The translations under genes and the position numbers were made by a program. Of a stretch of 64,000 nucleotides of DNA, positions 25,081 to 38,129 are shown piece after piece. The notes under the pieces were generated by a model. The model had not been told where the DNA came from and ran no database searches. It saw only the letters and a list, made by a program, of their open reading frames with translations. Within the stretch, counting starts at the first letter, position 1. Every line of letters begins with the position of its first letter. Source of the DNA: Callipepla californica brunnescens (lineage: Eukaryota; Chordata; Aves; Galliformes; Odontophoridae); assembly GCA_023055505.1 (NCBI GenBank), contig JALIRH010000002.1, forward strand, positions 54,059,733-54,123,732, in the 5' to 3' direction.

Positions 25081-26132
25081 CAATGGGAAATGTGAGAGGC
25101 TTTGAGCAGACCTTGCCTCAATTAAATTGATGGCACAGTAACCTGGCATTGATTCCCTGGTGATAAGGGAGGTGACCCCACTTAAGACCATGGAGAAAAA
25201 ATGAGAGAAACGGAGAGTGTGTTTCTCAGTCAGCATTATGCTTGTAAATGGATGGTACCCAGGACTTAAAGGGCTAGGTGACTCAAACTGGAAATACTTG
25301 CTTTACTGAGACCTCTATTGCAAGAACTCTTCAGAGTTGATCGGCTTTTAAGCACCAATTTAAGATGGAGATAGAGATTTAAGAATCTTGGAGCGTTTCT
25401 ATTTAGAGCACCTATTGTATAATCTACACAGCCCCAGAGCGTGGAGAAAGGTTTGTGATAAAAAGAATTGGAAATTAAAAGGGATAATATCTGTGGCAGA
25501 CAGTCTCAAGGGGATTCAATATCTCTCAAGCAAATATGACTCCAATATAAGCTCCTCAGCTGAGAATGTTATTAGGTACAAATAAGAGCTAATTTCTTAC
25601 AGTTTAATGTATCCAGGAACGTGAGATAGAAAACAGGTGAAGAGTCAGAATTAATTAAGAGAGAGAGGAAGAAGAGCTGGCTGTCCTAGCATAGTTTAAA
25701 GAACTATGGAAACCTGAGAACTTGTCTTGAGGCAGATCAGAAGCCCTTAGGAAAATTTGTTGCCCACAGAGTAGCAAAAAAAAAATTTTACAGGAGAAAG
25801 TCTGATTTAAGTAACATGAATTCAGTGTCATATTCTTCTTTGTTCTTATCTTCTGGATTGTATTCATACCATGCAATACAGTGCTGTGTGGATAATTCTC
25901 TAGCTAACTCTGAGAAGTTTAACATGATAGTCCACCATGGCCAGTATGCCTTGCTTCTTGAAATAACTAGTTTCACTAACAGTCTACTTCTATAGATAAA
26001 GTGCTTACACTGGTTTCAGCAGCAGAATTTTTTCTCTGGTTTTGCAAACTTACTGAATGGAAAACATTGCATTGTGTCAACAAGACCTACCAAAGATTGC
26101 TTGAATGTTTGTGTTCTAATGACTACTTGGAT

Positions 26133-26357
26133 GTCAGGGGAAGTCCTTTACTGAAAGAGTGGTGAGGTGCTGGAACAGGCTGCCCAGAGAGGCTGTGAAT
26201 GCTCTGATCCTGAAGGTGTTCAGGACCAGGTTGGATGGGGCCCTGGGCTACATGGTCTGGTACCAGATCACGAGGTTGGTGGGCCTGCCTGTGGCAGGGG
26301 GTTGGAACTTGATCCTTGGGATCCCTTCCAACCCAAGCCATTCTATGATTCTATGAC
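26133..26357 (+). mobile_element. CR1 LINE 3' end, sense, with intact terminal repeats
   Basis: About 225 bp beginning near aggggaagtcctttactg. It continues through gtgctggaacaggctgccc (coding VRCWNRLPREAVNAL in the CR1 ORF2 C-terminus) and FRTRLDGALG, and ends in attctatgattctatga at 26340-26356, two copies of the CR1 8-bp terminal repeat. The body is well preserved, so this may be one of the younger insertions here. It is 5'-truncated. Confidence 0.95.
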
Positions 26358-26737
26358 TACAGCATTTACTGCCATCAAAATATTTATAATTATTGAATTT
26401 AAGTTGTATTTACAAGGTGGAGTTGTTAGCTGAGCGCTATACAGTCATTTAACAGCTGTTGAATCTTTGAGTGAGATATGATTAAACACATGGAGCAAGC
26501 AGCTATTGGAAGATAACTGCTTCTCAGCCTTCAAATTATTGGTTAACTGTTAAGTAGAGTATCATTAAGAGTGATCACTTGTTTAAAAGTGATTGTCAGT
26601 GATCATACAGAACAAAACCTGAAAGAAACATCAGAGGCAAATCATAAAAAGAGAACCCCCAAAAATTTGTTGCAATGAGAGAAGTGGATTTGTGCTGATC
26701 TTCATCAGTCTTGGTACGTAATACTGTAGTTTAGTTG

Positions 26738-26811
26738 TTTTTTTTTTTTTTTTTGTTTTTTTTTTTGTTTTTTTTTTTTTTTTTGTTCATTTGTTTGTTT
26801 GGTTTTGTTCT
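26738..26811 (+). repeat. T-rich low-complexity tract, (T)n interrupted by G
   Basis: Long T runs broken by single Gs, grading into ttgtttgtttgg. This is a decayed poly-T with TTTG-type interruptions and is likely to vary in length. Confidence 0.9.
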
Positions 26812-27320
26812 TTCCTGTTGTGGCTTTGAGTAAGAAAAAATAAACTGTTAGACTCTATGGTGCCTCAGAAGTATTACCAAGTGGAAGAGGTACTGGTGTA
26901 TCTTTAGCACAGCAGATTGGAAAGGTGTGAACTTGTCTGTTTGTCTCTGTGAGGTGTTAATTCAGATGACCAGTGATGATGGTTTAAATGTCAATATTAT
27001 TAACGACTCTGTTATTCATGAGCAGAAACGAGAGAGAAGGCACACTTCTGCACAATTAACTGAACTGACATCTCTTTTTGGTTCTACAAAAAATTAACAG
27101 TTGGGAAGTAGTGCTGTGTCTTGTATTTTCTTCCCATATTTCAAGAAGAGTGAAGCATAAGCAGTATGTGTGATTTTCTAATAGACATCGTTTGCTAACA
27201 GGAAGATTATCTACTCAGAGCGATGTTTTACGTAAGCAACTTGCAGAATAAGCTCTACCTATCTTGTGGGCTGCTGAAAGATGTTTGAGAAACGACCTCC
27301 TCTTTCTTCCTATTCAGTGC

Positions 27321-28166
27321 AGAATCTTAGAAGCACAGAATGGTTTAGGTTGGAAGGGACCATAATGATCATCCAATTCCAACCCCCCTGCCACTAGCAG
27401 GAACACTTTCCACTAGACCAGGTTGCTCAGAGTCCCATCTAGTCTGACCTTGAGTACTTCCAGGTGTGGGACATCAGCAGCGTCTCTAAGCCACCTGTGC
27501 CAGTACTTCACCATCCTCACAGTGAAGAATTATAGATAATAGAAACCTACCACTTTTCAGTTTAAGGCCAACTACTCGTTGTCCTGTTGCTGCTCTCTGA
27601 TTAAGAGCCCCTCTCCAGCTTTCTTGCGGGTACTGGAAGTCTGCTCTAAGGTCTTCTCAGAGCCTTTGCTTCTCTAGTCTAAAAATCTCCAACTCTCTCA
27701 GCCTCTTTTCATAGGAGATGATTCAGAAGCTTCTGAATTACTCTCATTGTTCTCCTCTGGACCTGCTTCCCTGGCTCCATGTTCTTGTGTTGAGGATCCA
27801 AGAGCTGATTACCCAAGTGCTCCAGGTGAGCACTCACAAGGACAGAGTAGGGGGGACAGTTACCTCCCTTGGCCTGCTAGCTGCACTTCTTTTGGTGCAG
27901 ACCAGCTCATGGTTGGCTTTCTAGGCTGCAAGCATACATTGCTAGCTCATGTCAAGCTTTTCATCAACTGACACCCCCAAATACTTTTCCTCAGGGCTGC
28001 TCTCAGTCCATCCCTTGCTCAGCCTGTATGTGTATTTGGGATTGCCCTGACCCAGGTGCAGGACCTTTCACTTGACCTTGCTGAACATCATGCGATTTGC
28101 ATGGGCCCACCTCTCAAGCCTGTTAGGGTCCCTCTGTATGGCATTCCTTGCCTCCCATGTATCTTC
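27321..28166 (-). mobile_element. CR1 LINE, long 3' region, antisense
   Basis: The left edge, agaatcttagaagcacagaa followed by tggtttaggttggaaggg, is the reverse complement of a CR1 3' terminus. The sequence then runs through cacagtgaagaattatag, cctcttttcataggagatg, caagtgctccaggtgagc and gggtccctctgtatggc. The 840-bp body extends further than the other copies and resembles CR1 subfamilies with a long 3' region (CR1-X/Y-like, from memory). It is decayed, with no intact frame. Right boundary uncertain by some tens of bases. Confidence 0.85.
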
Positions 28167-31100
28167 ATGAGTGCCAGTTCCTAAAAAGATGAAACCAAGA
28201 AGAATATGCATAGAGTACACATTTTATTTCACTCTGACTTCTGTTTGTTTTATGTTCATTAAGTCCAATATGGTTCTGACTAAAATAGAGGTTTGCTTCA
28301 TTCTATTGCCTGGGAACTTATCTCCCTGAGAGTGTATGCTGTGAAGTATAATGGGCCTCATAATTTAACTTTCAAAATATAGAAAAAATTGAAAGTATAA
28401 CCTTTCTATATTATTATGGAATTTAAATGTTTACTATAAGCCTTTTACTTGTCATTCTGTGTTTTCAAAAACTTGCAATGTCCAAGTGAAAATATACATT
28501 AAAGACTGTGGCTGCCTCTGCATCTCTTGCACAAATGAAAATGGCATAATTCCAAGGTTTTCAATGTTGTATATAAAAGGAGAATTACTGTACTGCATAC
28601 AGAATATATCAGCTTAGGAGAATGTGACCATAATGAGAAAAGGAAATCAAAGAAGTCGCAAAGTTCAAAGAGTGAAAACCATGTGCTGAGTTGTGCTGTT
28701 AGATAGCTTGCAGATTTTCACCTGCCTCATCACCTACCAGCTACCTGAAAAGTGGGCTTTGCAATAATATGAATATTTGAAATGCAAGTTTTGTTAGCAT
28801 AAAAATAAGTAGGGGACAGGAAGATTTTTGTGTTCTGGCTTTTAAAGCTTTTGATGAATTAAGCAAGCATGCCATGAAGGTTATTACTTAAGCATAGAGT
28901 CCATCCTTTTGACAAAGATGCCACAGTCTTGAATTATCAAATTGCCAGCATGTGAAGGGCCCTGTTAAATTTTCTGGTTTAGTGTCTTTGAAGGATTGAG
29001 GCTCTCCTTTCTTATCCTTTCTTTTCAGAACATTCACTGTGTCAAAAAGAAGCAAAAGACTAAAATGTTTTATTTTCTTTTTGATGAATGAGGGAAAAAT
29101 AAATAGTGCTTATGTTTATGAAATGTACTTTAAGATCTCTGTTGAGTGTTAAAATAGCTTTTTAATTTTTGTACAAGGAATTTTCACCTTTCAGGATTGT
29201 CTACATAGATTAAAAATTACATTAACACACTGACTTCTGGCCCTCCAATAAGCAAATCTACTTCTCTTTCAAACATATCTGTATTTGTGCCTAATATGAG
29301 CATTTCTTAGTTGCTGACTGCAGGCAAGTGAAAGGGTTAATGACAATGTTAACAGGCATGTGCTTTTGTCACATAGAATGTAGATGTGAATAAGGGAAGA
29401 CTACAATTATAAGTAAGTCAAACTTTGTCAAGGGTGACTTGGGAAGAGTGTGTATGAGTTTATACATAGTCCTGCTGGTTGTATTGTCTCCTGATGGTCT
29501 TTTCCTACCTTGGTGTGTTCCATTTTCAATTTTGCTTGCTGTGGTTGTACCTGCCTTAATCTAACTCTTGTCAAGGGCAGAATGTGCAGCTTCTGCCAAA
29601 AGGAGTTTGCGTTTTCCAGACACACAAGTTAGATTAGCCTTGACCCTATCTGGTTAAACCCCTTTCAGGAGTGTCCTGGACCCCTGACAAATCCCACTTG
29701 TGGTTCCCTCCTGTGTGCCTAAGCACCCATAGCTAAGGATGATGGATAGCACCTACTTACTGGTGATACCAATTTAAAGTATGGATTGCAGATCATAGTA
29801 GCTAATTTGTTATTGCTGAAGAAAAGTCAACATTGTAAACGTACCACTTTTTAATCAACAAATTCTGTAGATGAATGATCAGGGGGTAGTGCAGAATGCT
29901 CACAATCTTGTATGTTTTGCACACAATAATGTTGTTTGGTACATTGGTGTTTTATTAAGGCAGGCTTGTGCTTTTATACTGTTTCTAGCGTGCCAGCTAA
30001 GGGTGTTCACTCATTAGTGAATTGCTAAAAGCAAGTGCTTTCAATGTAGCAAGGATGTGAAGGTTTGAAGAGCTTCAAGTGGAACTGAGAACCAACTCAA
30101 TCCTGTGTGTGATTGGATATTTTCATTTCTTTGCCTTGCAAATGAAGGAAATGAAAATATTATAGACTGAGATCATATTTTAATGTTATGGAATATATGT
30201 ATGAGAAAAGAATTTGGAGGCCTCTCAAAAATCAAAGATTATAGTTCTGGTTGCTTTTACAAATTGATGGCTGGGTGAGATCCTACCTCCCAAAATTTAT
30301 GTTCTGAAAAAGACTTAAATATAGTAGACCTCTAAATTGCGGTCCTATGGCTGTAGAAATTGTTCCTTTCATTTTGATGTTGTCACTACTATTCTTTATT
30401 GTCTGTTACATATATATAATATAATAAAGTGCCTGTTTTTTAGGTGCCTTGACACTTCCTATTAAGAAAAATAATTAGTTTGGAATTAAGTTTTCTGGTT
30501 TGTTTGATACCTGTCTTCATTTGAAATATGTTTTACACAGACTTACTTATGAATATTCTTAAGCTGAAATAAATGGATAAATTCGTCATTAAAATGGACA
30601 GGAAGTCTTAAACATACCAGAGGTTTTGTAGCTATGGAGTATTATGCATATGAGCAGTGCAGTGGGTTTAAATTTTGTAAACAATTTTAATTTTGAAATT
30701 TCTGGAGCACTAATTACTTGACTGTGCAATCTTCTTAATGTTATTTAATGCTCTTTCATTCCAGTTGTTCAGTACATATGTAATACGTTGTTACAGAATA
30801 ATGGTTTTTAATGGAAAATGGACAATTTTTGTTCTTCGTAACAGCTTTGTTGACGTAGTCATTGTTTCTATTTTCAGAACAAAGGCTATATATATAATGT
30901 CAGGAACTGTTCAAGCGAAGGCTCTACAGGGATAATATATGCCTTTGGTTTTGGTGAAAGTGTCCATGGGAGTGATGGGATTGCAGCGGCACAGTACAAT
31001 GTAGTCTTTGGGAATGAAGTATACACTGCTGCTCCTGTAAGCTGTGTGGCAGTGCTGTTGTGGTTGGTGGTGCTTCAGTAATCAGACACTGGGTGGTCCA

Positions 31101-32800
31101 ATGCAGAAAATGTAGCATTTTTTTCTTCCATAGGTTGTATTCTAATCCTCAGTTGTTTTTTGTATTTCAAATTTCTGTTTTTTCTTCAGGTTCCCTTGTC
31201 TTAGCAAGGCACTTCAGTTGCATGCACTGTAAAGGAAGGTGGTTTTATGAGCAGGAGGAATTTACTTGGTTTAATTTCAGGCCAGCCAGATAAAATCCGT
31301 GCTGTAAAGGGAGGAGGGAGCTTGTTAGGCACATAGGCATAGGAATGACTGTGAGGTTGCAGTAAAATTGCTGTTGGCTTGCTTAAGGATGGAGACATCT
31401 GCCAACCAGTCTTCAGTTTGAAAGCCATGAGAAATCATTGAAAATAAACTGTCCCTCATTAGCTTAATTTATTTGGTTTTTGTGAAAGATGTTTCTCCCT
31501 TGCTTAGACAAGGCAGAATTATCTGATCTTCTCTAAGCATAACTCAAATACTACAAAATTGCTTGTCTTATTTAGGGTACAATAAACATTTTCCAATTAA
31601 TAAACCTGAGAATAGGTCAACTACAAAGACAGCAATGTAAAACACCCACAAGTGGCCATTAAAAATTTATGGACCAAGCATTTGTTAGAGTTATCATTGG
31701 ATATCATAGATTTGAAAGACTGTGCCCATATGAATAAATGATAATATTAAGTCTCTGCAGCACTTTGTAATTAAGGATACTTTTTAACTACACTTCTGAT
31801 ACTTTCAGCATCAGGGTTTCATATGGCAGGTGTTAGACTGCTGGAGCTGTCTGGAGTGGTCTGGTGTAGGATCAGGAGAGTAGGGCAATAAGTATGTGCC
31901 AATGCAAGAGCAGTGTAAAAAGAAGCGAAAACAGTTCTGAAATACAGGGTAGTGAGTTTTAGACATACGGAAAGTAATAATGGGAATGAACATGGGGTGG
32001 ATGGACTTTAATATTAGGCATTTTTGCTATTTCTTTGTTTCGACTTGAAATCTTCAGGTTTCAGTTTGAGACACATTCTAGGCACTCTCTTTCTTTTTTA
32101 GGTTATTATTTGCAGGATAACTAGTGGTCTAGAATCTTGTAAAGATCAGATGCGGGATGAAAATAACACAAAGCAAAGCTCACATCTTCTGAAGCAGGGA
32201 TCCATTATGACCACCTGAAGATGCTACAGAACTGAAGCACATCTGAGCTGGTGTGGCTGCCAAAATTTGGTGCTGTTCTAGCCACATATTCACACCCCTG
32301 TCCTCCTCCTTTCAAACGTGTCTCATAAAACCATGTGGTAGGCTGGAAGCACTCAGAGTCTCCTAAACAGGAGACTGAAAGGAAATTCCTGTTTAGTTTA
32401 TTCGATGGGCTAGGCGACTGCATACTCAGGATGTGAGTAAAGTGAAGAGGAGGAGGAGGCTGCATGATGCCCGAATGCCTCAAGAAAAGCCAGATTATGA
32501 TGGACTCTTATTTGAAGCCAGGATTCCTGATTTGAGAGTACAGATTTGTTAGTAGCAGTGTGGAGAAACAGTCATGTTGGTTCCAGGCTTGTTTCAAGAA
32601 CAAAACTTCTCTTAGCTTCGTAGTACTCTGTTTTTAAATTCCTGGCACCTTCTGAACAGACACTGTAGTCTTGCTCTCCCTGGTATAAAACACCATTCTG
32701 TTACATTTAATGAAGCATCCTCAGGTTTTAGAGGGCAAGGCATGTACTCCTAAATATTTTCACCGTTCTGCCTAGTGTCTCCGCTTGAGCACTGTGCACT

Positions 32801-32835
32801 GTGTTTGTGTGTGTATCTATACATATATATATACA
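32801..32835 (+). repeat. (TG)n/(TA)n compound microsatellite
   Basis: A tgtttgtgtgtgtat stretch runs into atacatatatatatacac. It is a compound dinucleotide repeat of about 35 bp and probably polymorphic. Confidence 0.75.
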
Positions 32836-34363
32836 CATGGGTATATACATCCATCTTTTATATGAACTAAGCAATTTGAGAAATAAATTACCTAAACTAG
32901 TAGTTAGGAATCTCTTTTTCTCCATCTAAGACCGAGAAACAGTTGCTGCATTGTTTTCTGCAGCTCCCAAAAACAGCAGAATGTTAGCTATCTTTATATG
33001 ATTTCTGAGATGCACTGTCATTTTAGTCCGTGATGTGTGCTGTTTCTTGTGCTCCTACTTAGCACTTTTTAATTTTTTTCTGTTGTGTTTTTGCAGACTG
33101 CTTTTTTTTTTGCTTTGTTTTCTAGTGGTGCATAGGTGCATACACTCAGCACTGGTTGCAGGTAGACTTCTTTAACTCACAGAGGCAGTGCCATGTAGAG
33201 ATCAGAGTTCTCCTACTTCTTGTACAAAGTGTTCTTTAGAAATAGTGGCACATGCTATCAACTACTTGGTCAGTTTTGGAAAAATTTGGAAAATTCCCCC
33301 TTTGGAAAAAAGGGGCAAAAGCAGGAAAATGTATTTTATTCTTTTTGTGTTCCTGTAGATTATTCTGTATTTCAGGTTGTATAGTGAAAATAAGTTTCTG
33401 TTTTAAATAGTTTTTGTCAAGGTTCTTGTTTTTCTGCCTGCTACCTGAAGTTGACCACCTTTTTAAAGATAACAGTGTATTAAAATGGCCATAATGGATG
33501 GCTTCGACCTTTTTCCCTGTAAGTGTAAGGATATAAAACTTTTTCATCACTCTATATGTTAGTGAATTATTAAGAATGAACCATTTTAATTGTGACAATA
33601 CCAACGTACCAGTTCAGTTTCAAAGCTTTCTGTTGGATCTGTATAAATGATGTGGTAACTTACATCATTGTATGATGGACTTCTGAGCTTTAAAATAATT
33701 GAGTTAAATGTATTGGATGATAGGAAACTTCCTTTACTTTTGAAAGGTAAGGTGGATAAATATAAAACTTGGTTTATGTTTAGTCTTCCCACCTAACTTA
33801 GGAATCCCACTGTAATTGGGTGACACGTATGATCTGCCACCCTCAATAACCAAATGCCTTGGTTCATCGTGCCTACTAATCCATCCAGCTGTGGGTGGAT
33901 TAAAACTTATGCATAAGGCTCTCTTACAGTGAGTGGATGGTTGGAGGCATCTGTGTTTGCACTGAAGAACTTAAGAAACACCTAGATGATGGGAGAAGTT
34001 GTGCATGGAGGCCAAGCAACCAACTGGGTGATGCGCTGTTGGTTTGTAATCATGTGCAGTCCAAAAATAAGCAATTTAATTTTGCTCTCCTCTGCAAAAT
34101 ATTCCAGTGGTCCTTTATTACCTTACATATTTAATTGTTCATGCCATCTATATAAAATTTTAGTAGTTCATTGAGTTATTCCTCTAATTTCAAAAATAAT
34201 GTGGAAAAACCCCACAACAAATGAAGACAAAACAAAAAACAGCCCCTCAACTATGGTGCTTCTCCATACATGTTATATTATTTTTAGCTCACATTTCTAA
34301 TTTTTGGCGTTGTAGTTTAATATTTTCAATCTGTTCAATATTTAAAATGGGTAATTTTGAAAC

Positions 34364-34453
34364 CTTTTGAATAATTAAACGGGTTCAATTTTTAATCAAT
34401 TTAATTTTAAACTTTATATTTAGATCAATCTAAACATTGAACCATTTCAAAAG
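34364..34453. repeat. AT-rich imperfect inverted repeat
   Basis: CTTTTGAA at 34364-34371 pairs with TTCAAAAG at 34446-34453, and GGTTCAAT at 34382-34389 pairs with ATTGAACC at 34436-34443. The two arm segments occur in the order required for one stem, with a larger internal loop on the left side. The central loop is about 46 nt. In such AT-rich sequence chance pairing is possible. No flanking target duplication was noticed. Confidence 0.4.
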
Positions 34454-35399
34454 TTAAACAAGATTAAGTGTTTATCTGATGCAAAATTATGCTTGTTGAA
34501 TAAGATTCAAGATTTGTTTTCTTCCTGCACTTCATTCTATACATGCACTTTATAAAGTTGAACTGTTAAAGCTCTCAATTAAAACATTGGTTTTGTGCTG
34601 CACTATTCTTAATAAGATAGAACATGCGAGGTTATTTAATATCACAAAAACTGATTTTAAATTGCTATTGTAGAAAGGTGCTTCATGTACATTATTAGCT
34701 TATAAAAAATACTGAAATGCTGCAGTAATTGTAAATTACAAAATGTAATAAAGCTGAAGCATTCTTATCAAATGAAGCATTCAAAAATTTAAAACACCAT
34801 TGCGGTAGTAACTCACTCTACATTGCTCATGATTAAAAATTTAGTTTTTCTTTTATTTTTAACGTAGTTACTTTTGTACTTAAAAATAAATAGCTATTCA
34901 GTCCTTCTGAAATTCATAACCTTTTCTGCACCGTTGTTTTCTTTACTTTCACTTCTGTACTTCTTTTGTGTTACAAAATGTGTTTGAAAGGAATATTCCC
35001 AGCAGTGAGGAACAGTGACAATGTCTCCTGCTTGCCTTGACACACTTCCAGCGTTTCTGCAAGGGGTTTACACCAGGAAGTTGCAAGTCCTGGCACTTGC
35101 CGAGTTAAGACAAAATGGGGAGAAAACTGTTCAGTTGAATCAAAATCAGAAAATATAATGAAATTTAAGGAGGAACATTGCTTTGGCTGGGAAAATCCAG
35201 TGTTCTCTTAACCATGTATGGTTTTTATTTGATTGAAGATGCGGTAATAGGGAGGACAAGCAGTGTACGTGCTTTCCTAGGTGTGGCAAAGCTAATGTCA
35301 GTTTAGAAAGATGCCCTGAAAAATGCCATCCCCGTGGTCCTTTTTGCTTCCTGACAAAGAGCCAAGACTCTCAGATTTCTGCTGGTTTTCTGCAGTGTG

Positions 35400-35950
35400 C
35401 AAAGTCACGTCAGGCGTTTCCAGAGATTTTTGATGCGTGGATGTCTTCTGTCATCTGCAATCACGCCGGCGCTCCTGAGCCGGGCCTATCGAAACTGAAC
35501 TCTGCTGCCTTGCTGCAGGTCAGCTTTCATGGACAATTAGTGTTGTAACAGCGCTTCGGTCGCAAGTTGTCGTGAGTGTTTATTGTAACGGCATCATCCT
35601 GGGGTGGATCAGCAGTGATCGCTTCATCTGCCTCTTCGCTGAGGCATTTTGCACTGGCCTTTTCATGGGTGCCAGTCAGGTGGGTGCTCGCCAGGCAGCG
35701 GCCTTGCAGGGTTCTTCCAGGGCTTGGGGCCCCTGGGCACGTGGCTCCTTCAGCCCCCTGCACCCTTCCTCCTCCCCACTGTCCCTTCTTGGTGACTTCC
35801 AAGTGCCCCCACGGCTGCCGACTCTGACAGGAGCAAAAAAAAAGCCACGTCCCCCCTTGTCAGCAGCCACTGCTCCGCCACGCCTGATGTCATGCGAAGG
35901 GACTGCTTCCCGCCATACACAGACGTAAACCAATAAATCTTCAGTGTCAC
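35400..35950. other. GC-rich intronic patch
   Basis: The most GC-rich block in the window, with CpGs near 35466 (cacgccggcgctc) and C-rich sequence at 35720-35880. Five overlapping open frames on both strands occur because GC-rich DNA is stop-poor. None has a recognisable domain and none has splice context. It could be a decayed GC-rich repeat, a regulatory islet or a noncoding-RNA exon. Confidence 0.35.
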
Positions 35951-36030
35951 TTGACTTATTGCCACCTGGCTGCTGTTTTCCCCCCTCCCCATCATCCCTG
36001 AAAAATCACCATGGAAACAAATACTCTTCG

Positions 36031-36052
36031 TATTTATTTATTTATTTATTTT
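36031..36052 (+). repeat. (TATT)5 microsatellite
   Basis: Five TATT units plus a partial one, uninterrupted. Confidence 0.85.
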
Positions 36053-37318
36053 GCTTCTTGCTAGGATAAAAAGTTAATATTCGTTAGTGCTCTTCAGAGT
36101 GTGTTGAGATACCACCTTCAACTATTGGGATGCAAACTTAGCTTGAAATAATACTACTTCCTTACTCAACAGTTTGTCTTTTTCCTTTGGACTATCTCTA
36201 GGCGTTTTTAAAATCTCCTTAAGCATTTTTATGAGCAAAGTTAAACGGAAGTTTTCCAGTGCAGTAGCTAAGTAGTATGCTCATTTTATGGTTGACTAAA
36301 CCAACAAAGTACACAGCCAACTTGCCACTAGGGAAACCAGAGGGGAATACAACCACTCCCAGTGGGCTCTGAGTTGCATCCTGAGGGATGTTCCCACAGG
36401 AGGCAGCAAGTGAGGGATGAAGGAGGAGGAAGAATGCAATGGTGCTGGTATTCCTTAGCTGTCTGGCACTCACTGAGCTGGGCAGGGAATGGTAGGAGCA
36501 TGAGGCACAAGGGAGTGCGGAGGCGGTGAGGTTAGGTGCCCTGCACGCCTCTTCTCTCCCAGTGGCTCTCACTGGAGGTCATGAGACCTCGAGGGAGGGG
36601 AAAAAATGTGCTTAAGGGAAAAATAAAAGCTTTTACATTTACAACTGAAACATACTTGTTTTCTATGTAAATAATATTGTTATCTGAAGGAAGAAAAATG
36701 AAGGTTCAGCTTCCACCTCTTATTTTTGATTTGAGTTATATGAATTCAGATACTTCTGTGTTATTGTGACATGCTTAAAGTCTTATGTTTTAATGTGCAT
36801 GAGTAAGTCCTTGAATTTTTCTTTAATCGTTAATCATTTTAGAATTTTATACTCAATATTTTTTTGTTTCATTTTTAATGGTTTTGTGTATCTGATGCTT
36901 TACTCAACTAAATAGCAACTGCTTTGATGAAATGTCTGGTGAAGGAGCAATTCTCAAAGCAGTAAGGTATGGGCATGCAGAGAACCCAAACTCATCTTCA
37001 CTTTCTCCTCAGAAGAAAACAATTTTCTTGGCCCCGTAACGTATGCATTTGAAATGTGCAATTCTCTGCTGAGTGAAGAAAATTGATTCTGTTGATCATT
37101 GTAACACAAAAAATCCGTAAGACATATCTTTAGCTGCAAAATATAAATATGCACAATATATAAAGTGCATGTTTTTATGTGGTGTGCACATAGCAATATT
37201 ACATTAGCAGGGTAATTTCTTAGAAATAGGAAATACTTTCTTAACACAGGTGCAAAGAGAATAACACTATTTAGTGTGTATTGATTTTTTTATGATTTAA
37301 ATTTGTTTTTGTTTTTAG

Positions 37319-37408
37319 CATCCAGTTGTGGTTGTGAAAGGAGTTGATTTTGATTTCCTAAAATACTCAGATCTTCATTATAAAGGCTGTGAACACAAAA
37401 GAATGTGA
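37319..37408 (+). other. Possible cryptic terminal exon (weak)
   Basis: A long pyrimidine tract ending in tttgtttttgtttttag at 37302-37318 is followed by 29 open codons (starting HPVVVVKGVDFDF) and a TGA at 37406-37408. The peptide is unrecognised and no AATAAA lies close downstream. T-rich introns generate many such decoy acceptors, so this is probably not used. Confidence 0.12.
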
Positions 37409-38129
37409 AACTGGGATCTGTATGTTCTTATTTGGCATAAAGTTCTGTTCTCTTATAAGATATTATATAGGGAACTTATTTCAACTAGTGGAGTAATTGT
37501 ACAGGTACACTGGATTTTGATATGAAAGTCAGCAAGTGGACCACATTTCAGCTTGGAACATACCACAGAATGAAACAGATATGTGCTAAGTAAGGTAATT
37601 CATTTCAGTTGTGGGGAACTGTAAGCCATGATAAATGATTTTCCTGCACAAAATTCCCCATTTCTGAGACAGTATTAGTTTTTACTTTAATTACCAGCTC
37701 CAGTAATGTTTCCTATCCATAACTGTCTACCAAATAGACTGTTGCTGAGCAGAGGGTATGGCCTGTTTACTCATCCGTTGAAAAGAGTGCCTAAGTTCTA
37801 CCAAGTCTTCCTTACTTGGTCTGAACCTCCTCATGGGAGAGCGTCCTTCATTTAAATATTTAAATATTAATGTTTCATTTTCCTGGCGGAAAACTTCAAT
37901 GTCATTTTAAGGATATGTAACTTTGCTGGGGAATCTTCTCCCATTACAGGTGTGAGTCTCATTTTTATTCTTAATCTGAGGAGAAAGCATTTTGGAAAAA
38001 TGAAACTGTGCTTCCATCTTGAGAAGTTTGACTTATTTTCTTGTTGCAGAAAAACAGCAGCAACAAAAACAGCAGAAAGAAGCTGTCAGGGTGGTTTTCT
38101 CAAAAATGGTTTAGCTGACATTAGCCACA

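Larger units (their letters stand above)
20861..26130. other. Unique AT-rich intronic sequence with one GC-rich patch
   Basis: No exon or recognised interspersed repeat. It contains a 30-base poly-A at 21828-21857, a T/C run at 22488-22506, and the GC-rich patch listed at 24870-25080. Open frames such as the minus-strand 24315-24680 frame have no recognisable domain. Confidence 0.55.
28167..35399. other. Unique AT-rich intronic sequence
   Basis: About 7.2 kb with no recognised repeat element or exon. It includes a TG/TA microsatellite near 32.82 kb, a very AT-rich inverted repeat at 34364-34453, and many short open frames without family resemblance. Confidence 0.55.

Noticed and set aside
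31060..31293. Plus-strand frame with a CxxC pair after an AG acceptor-like tract
   Set aside because: Only one Cys pair is present, with no matching His pair, no donor and no family resemblance. Likely chance.
33236..33604. 122-codon minus-strand open frame
   Set aside because: Lys/Asn-rich translation of AT-rich DNA with no domain or context.
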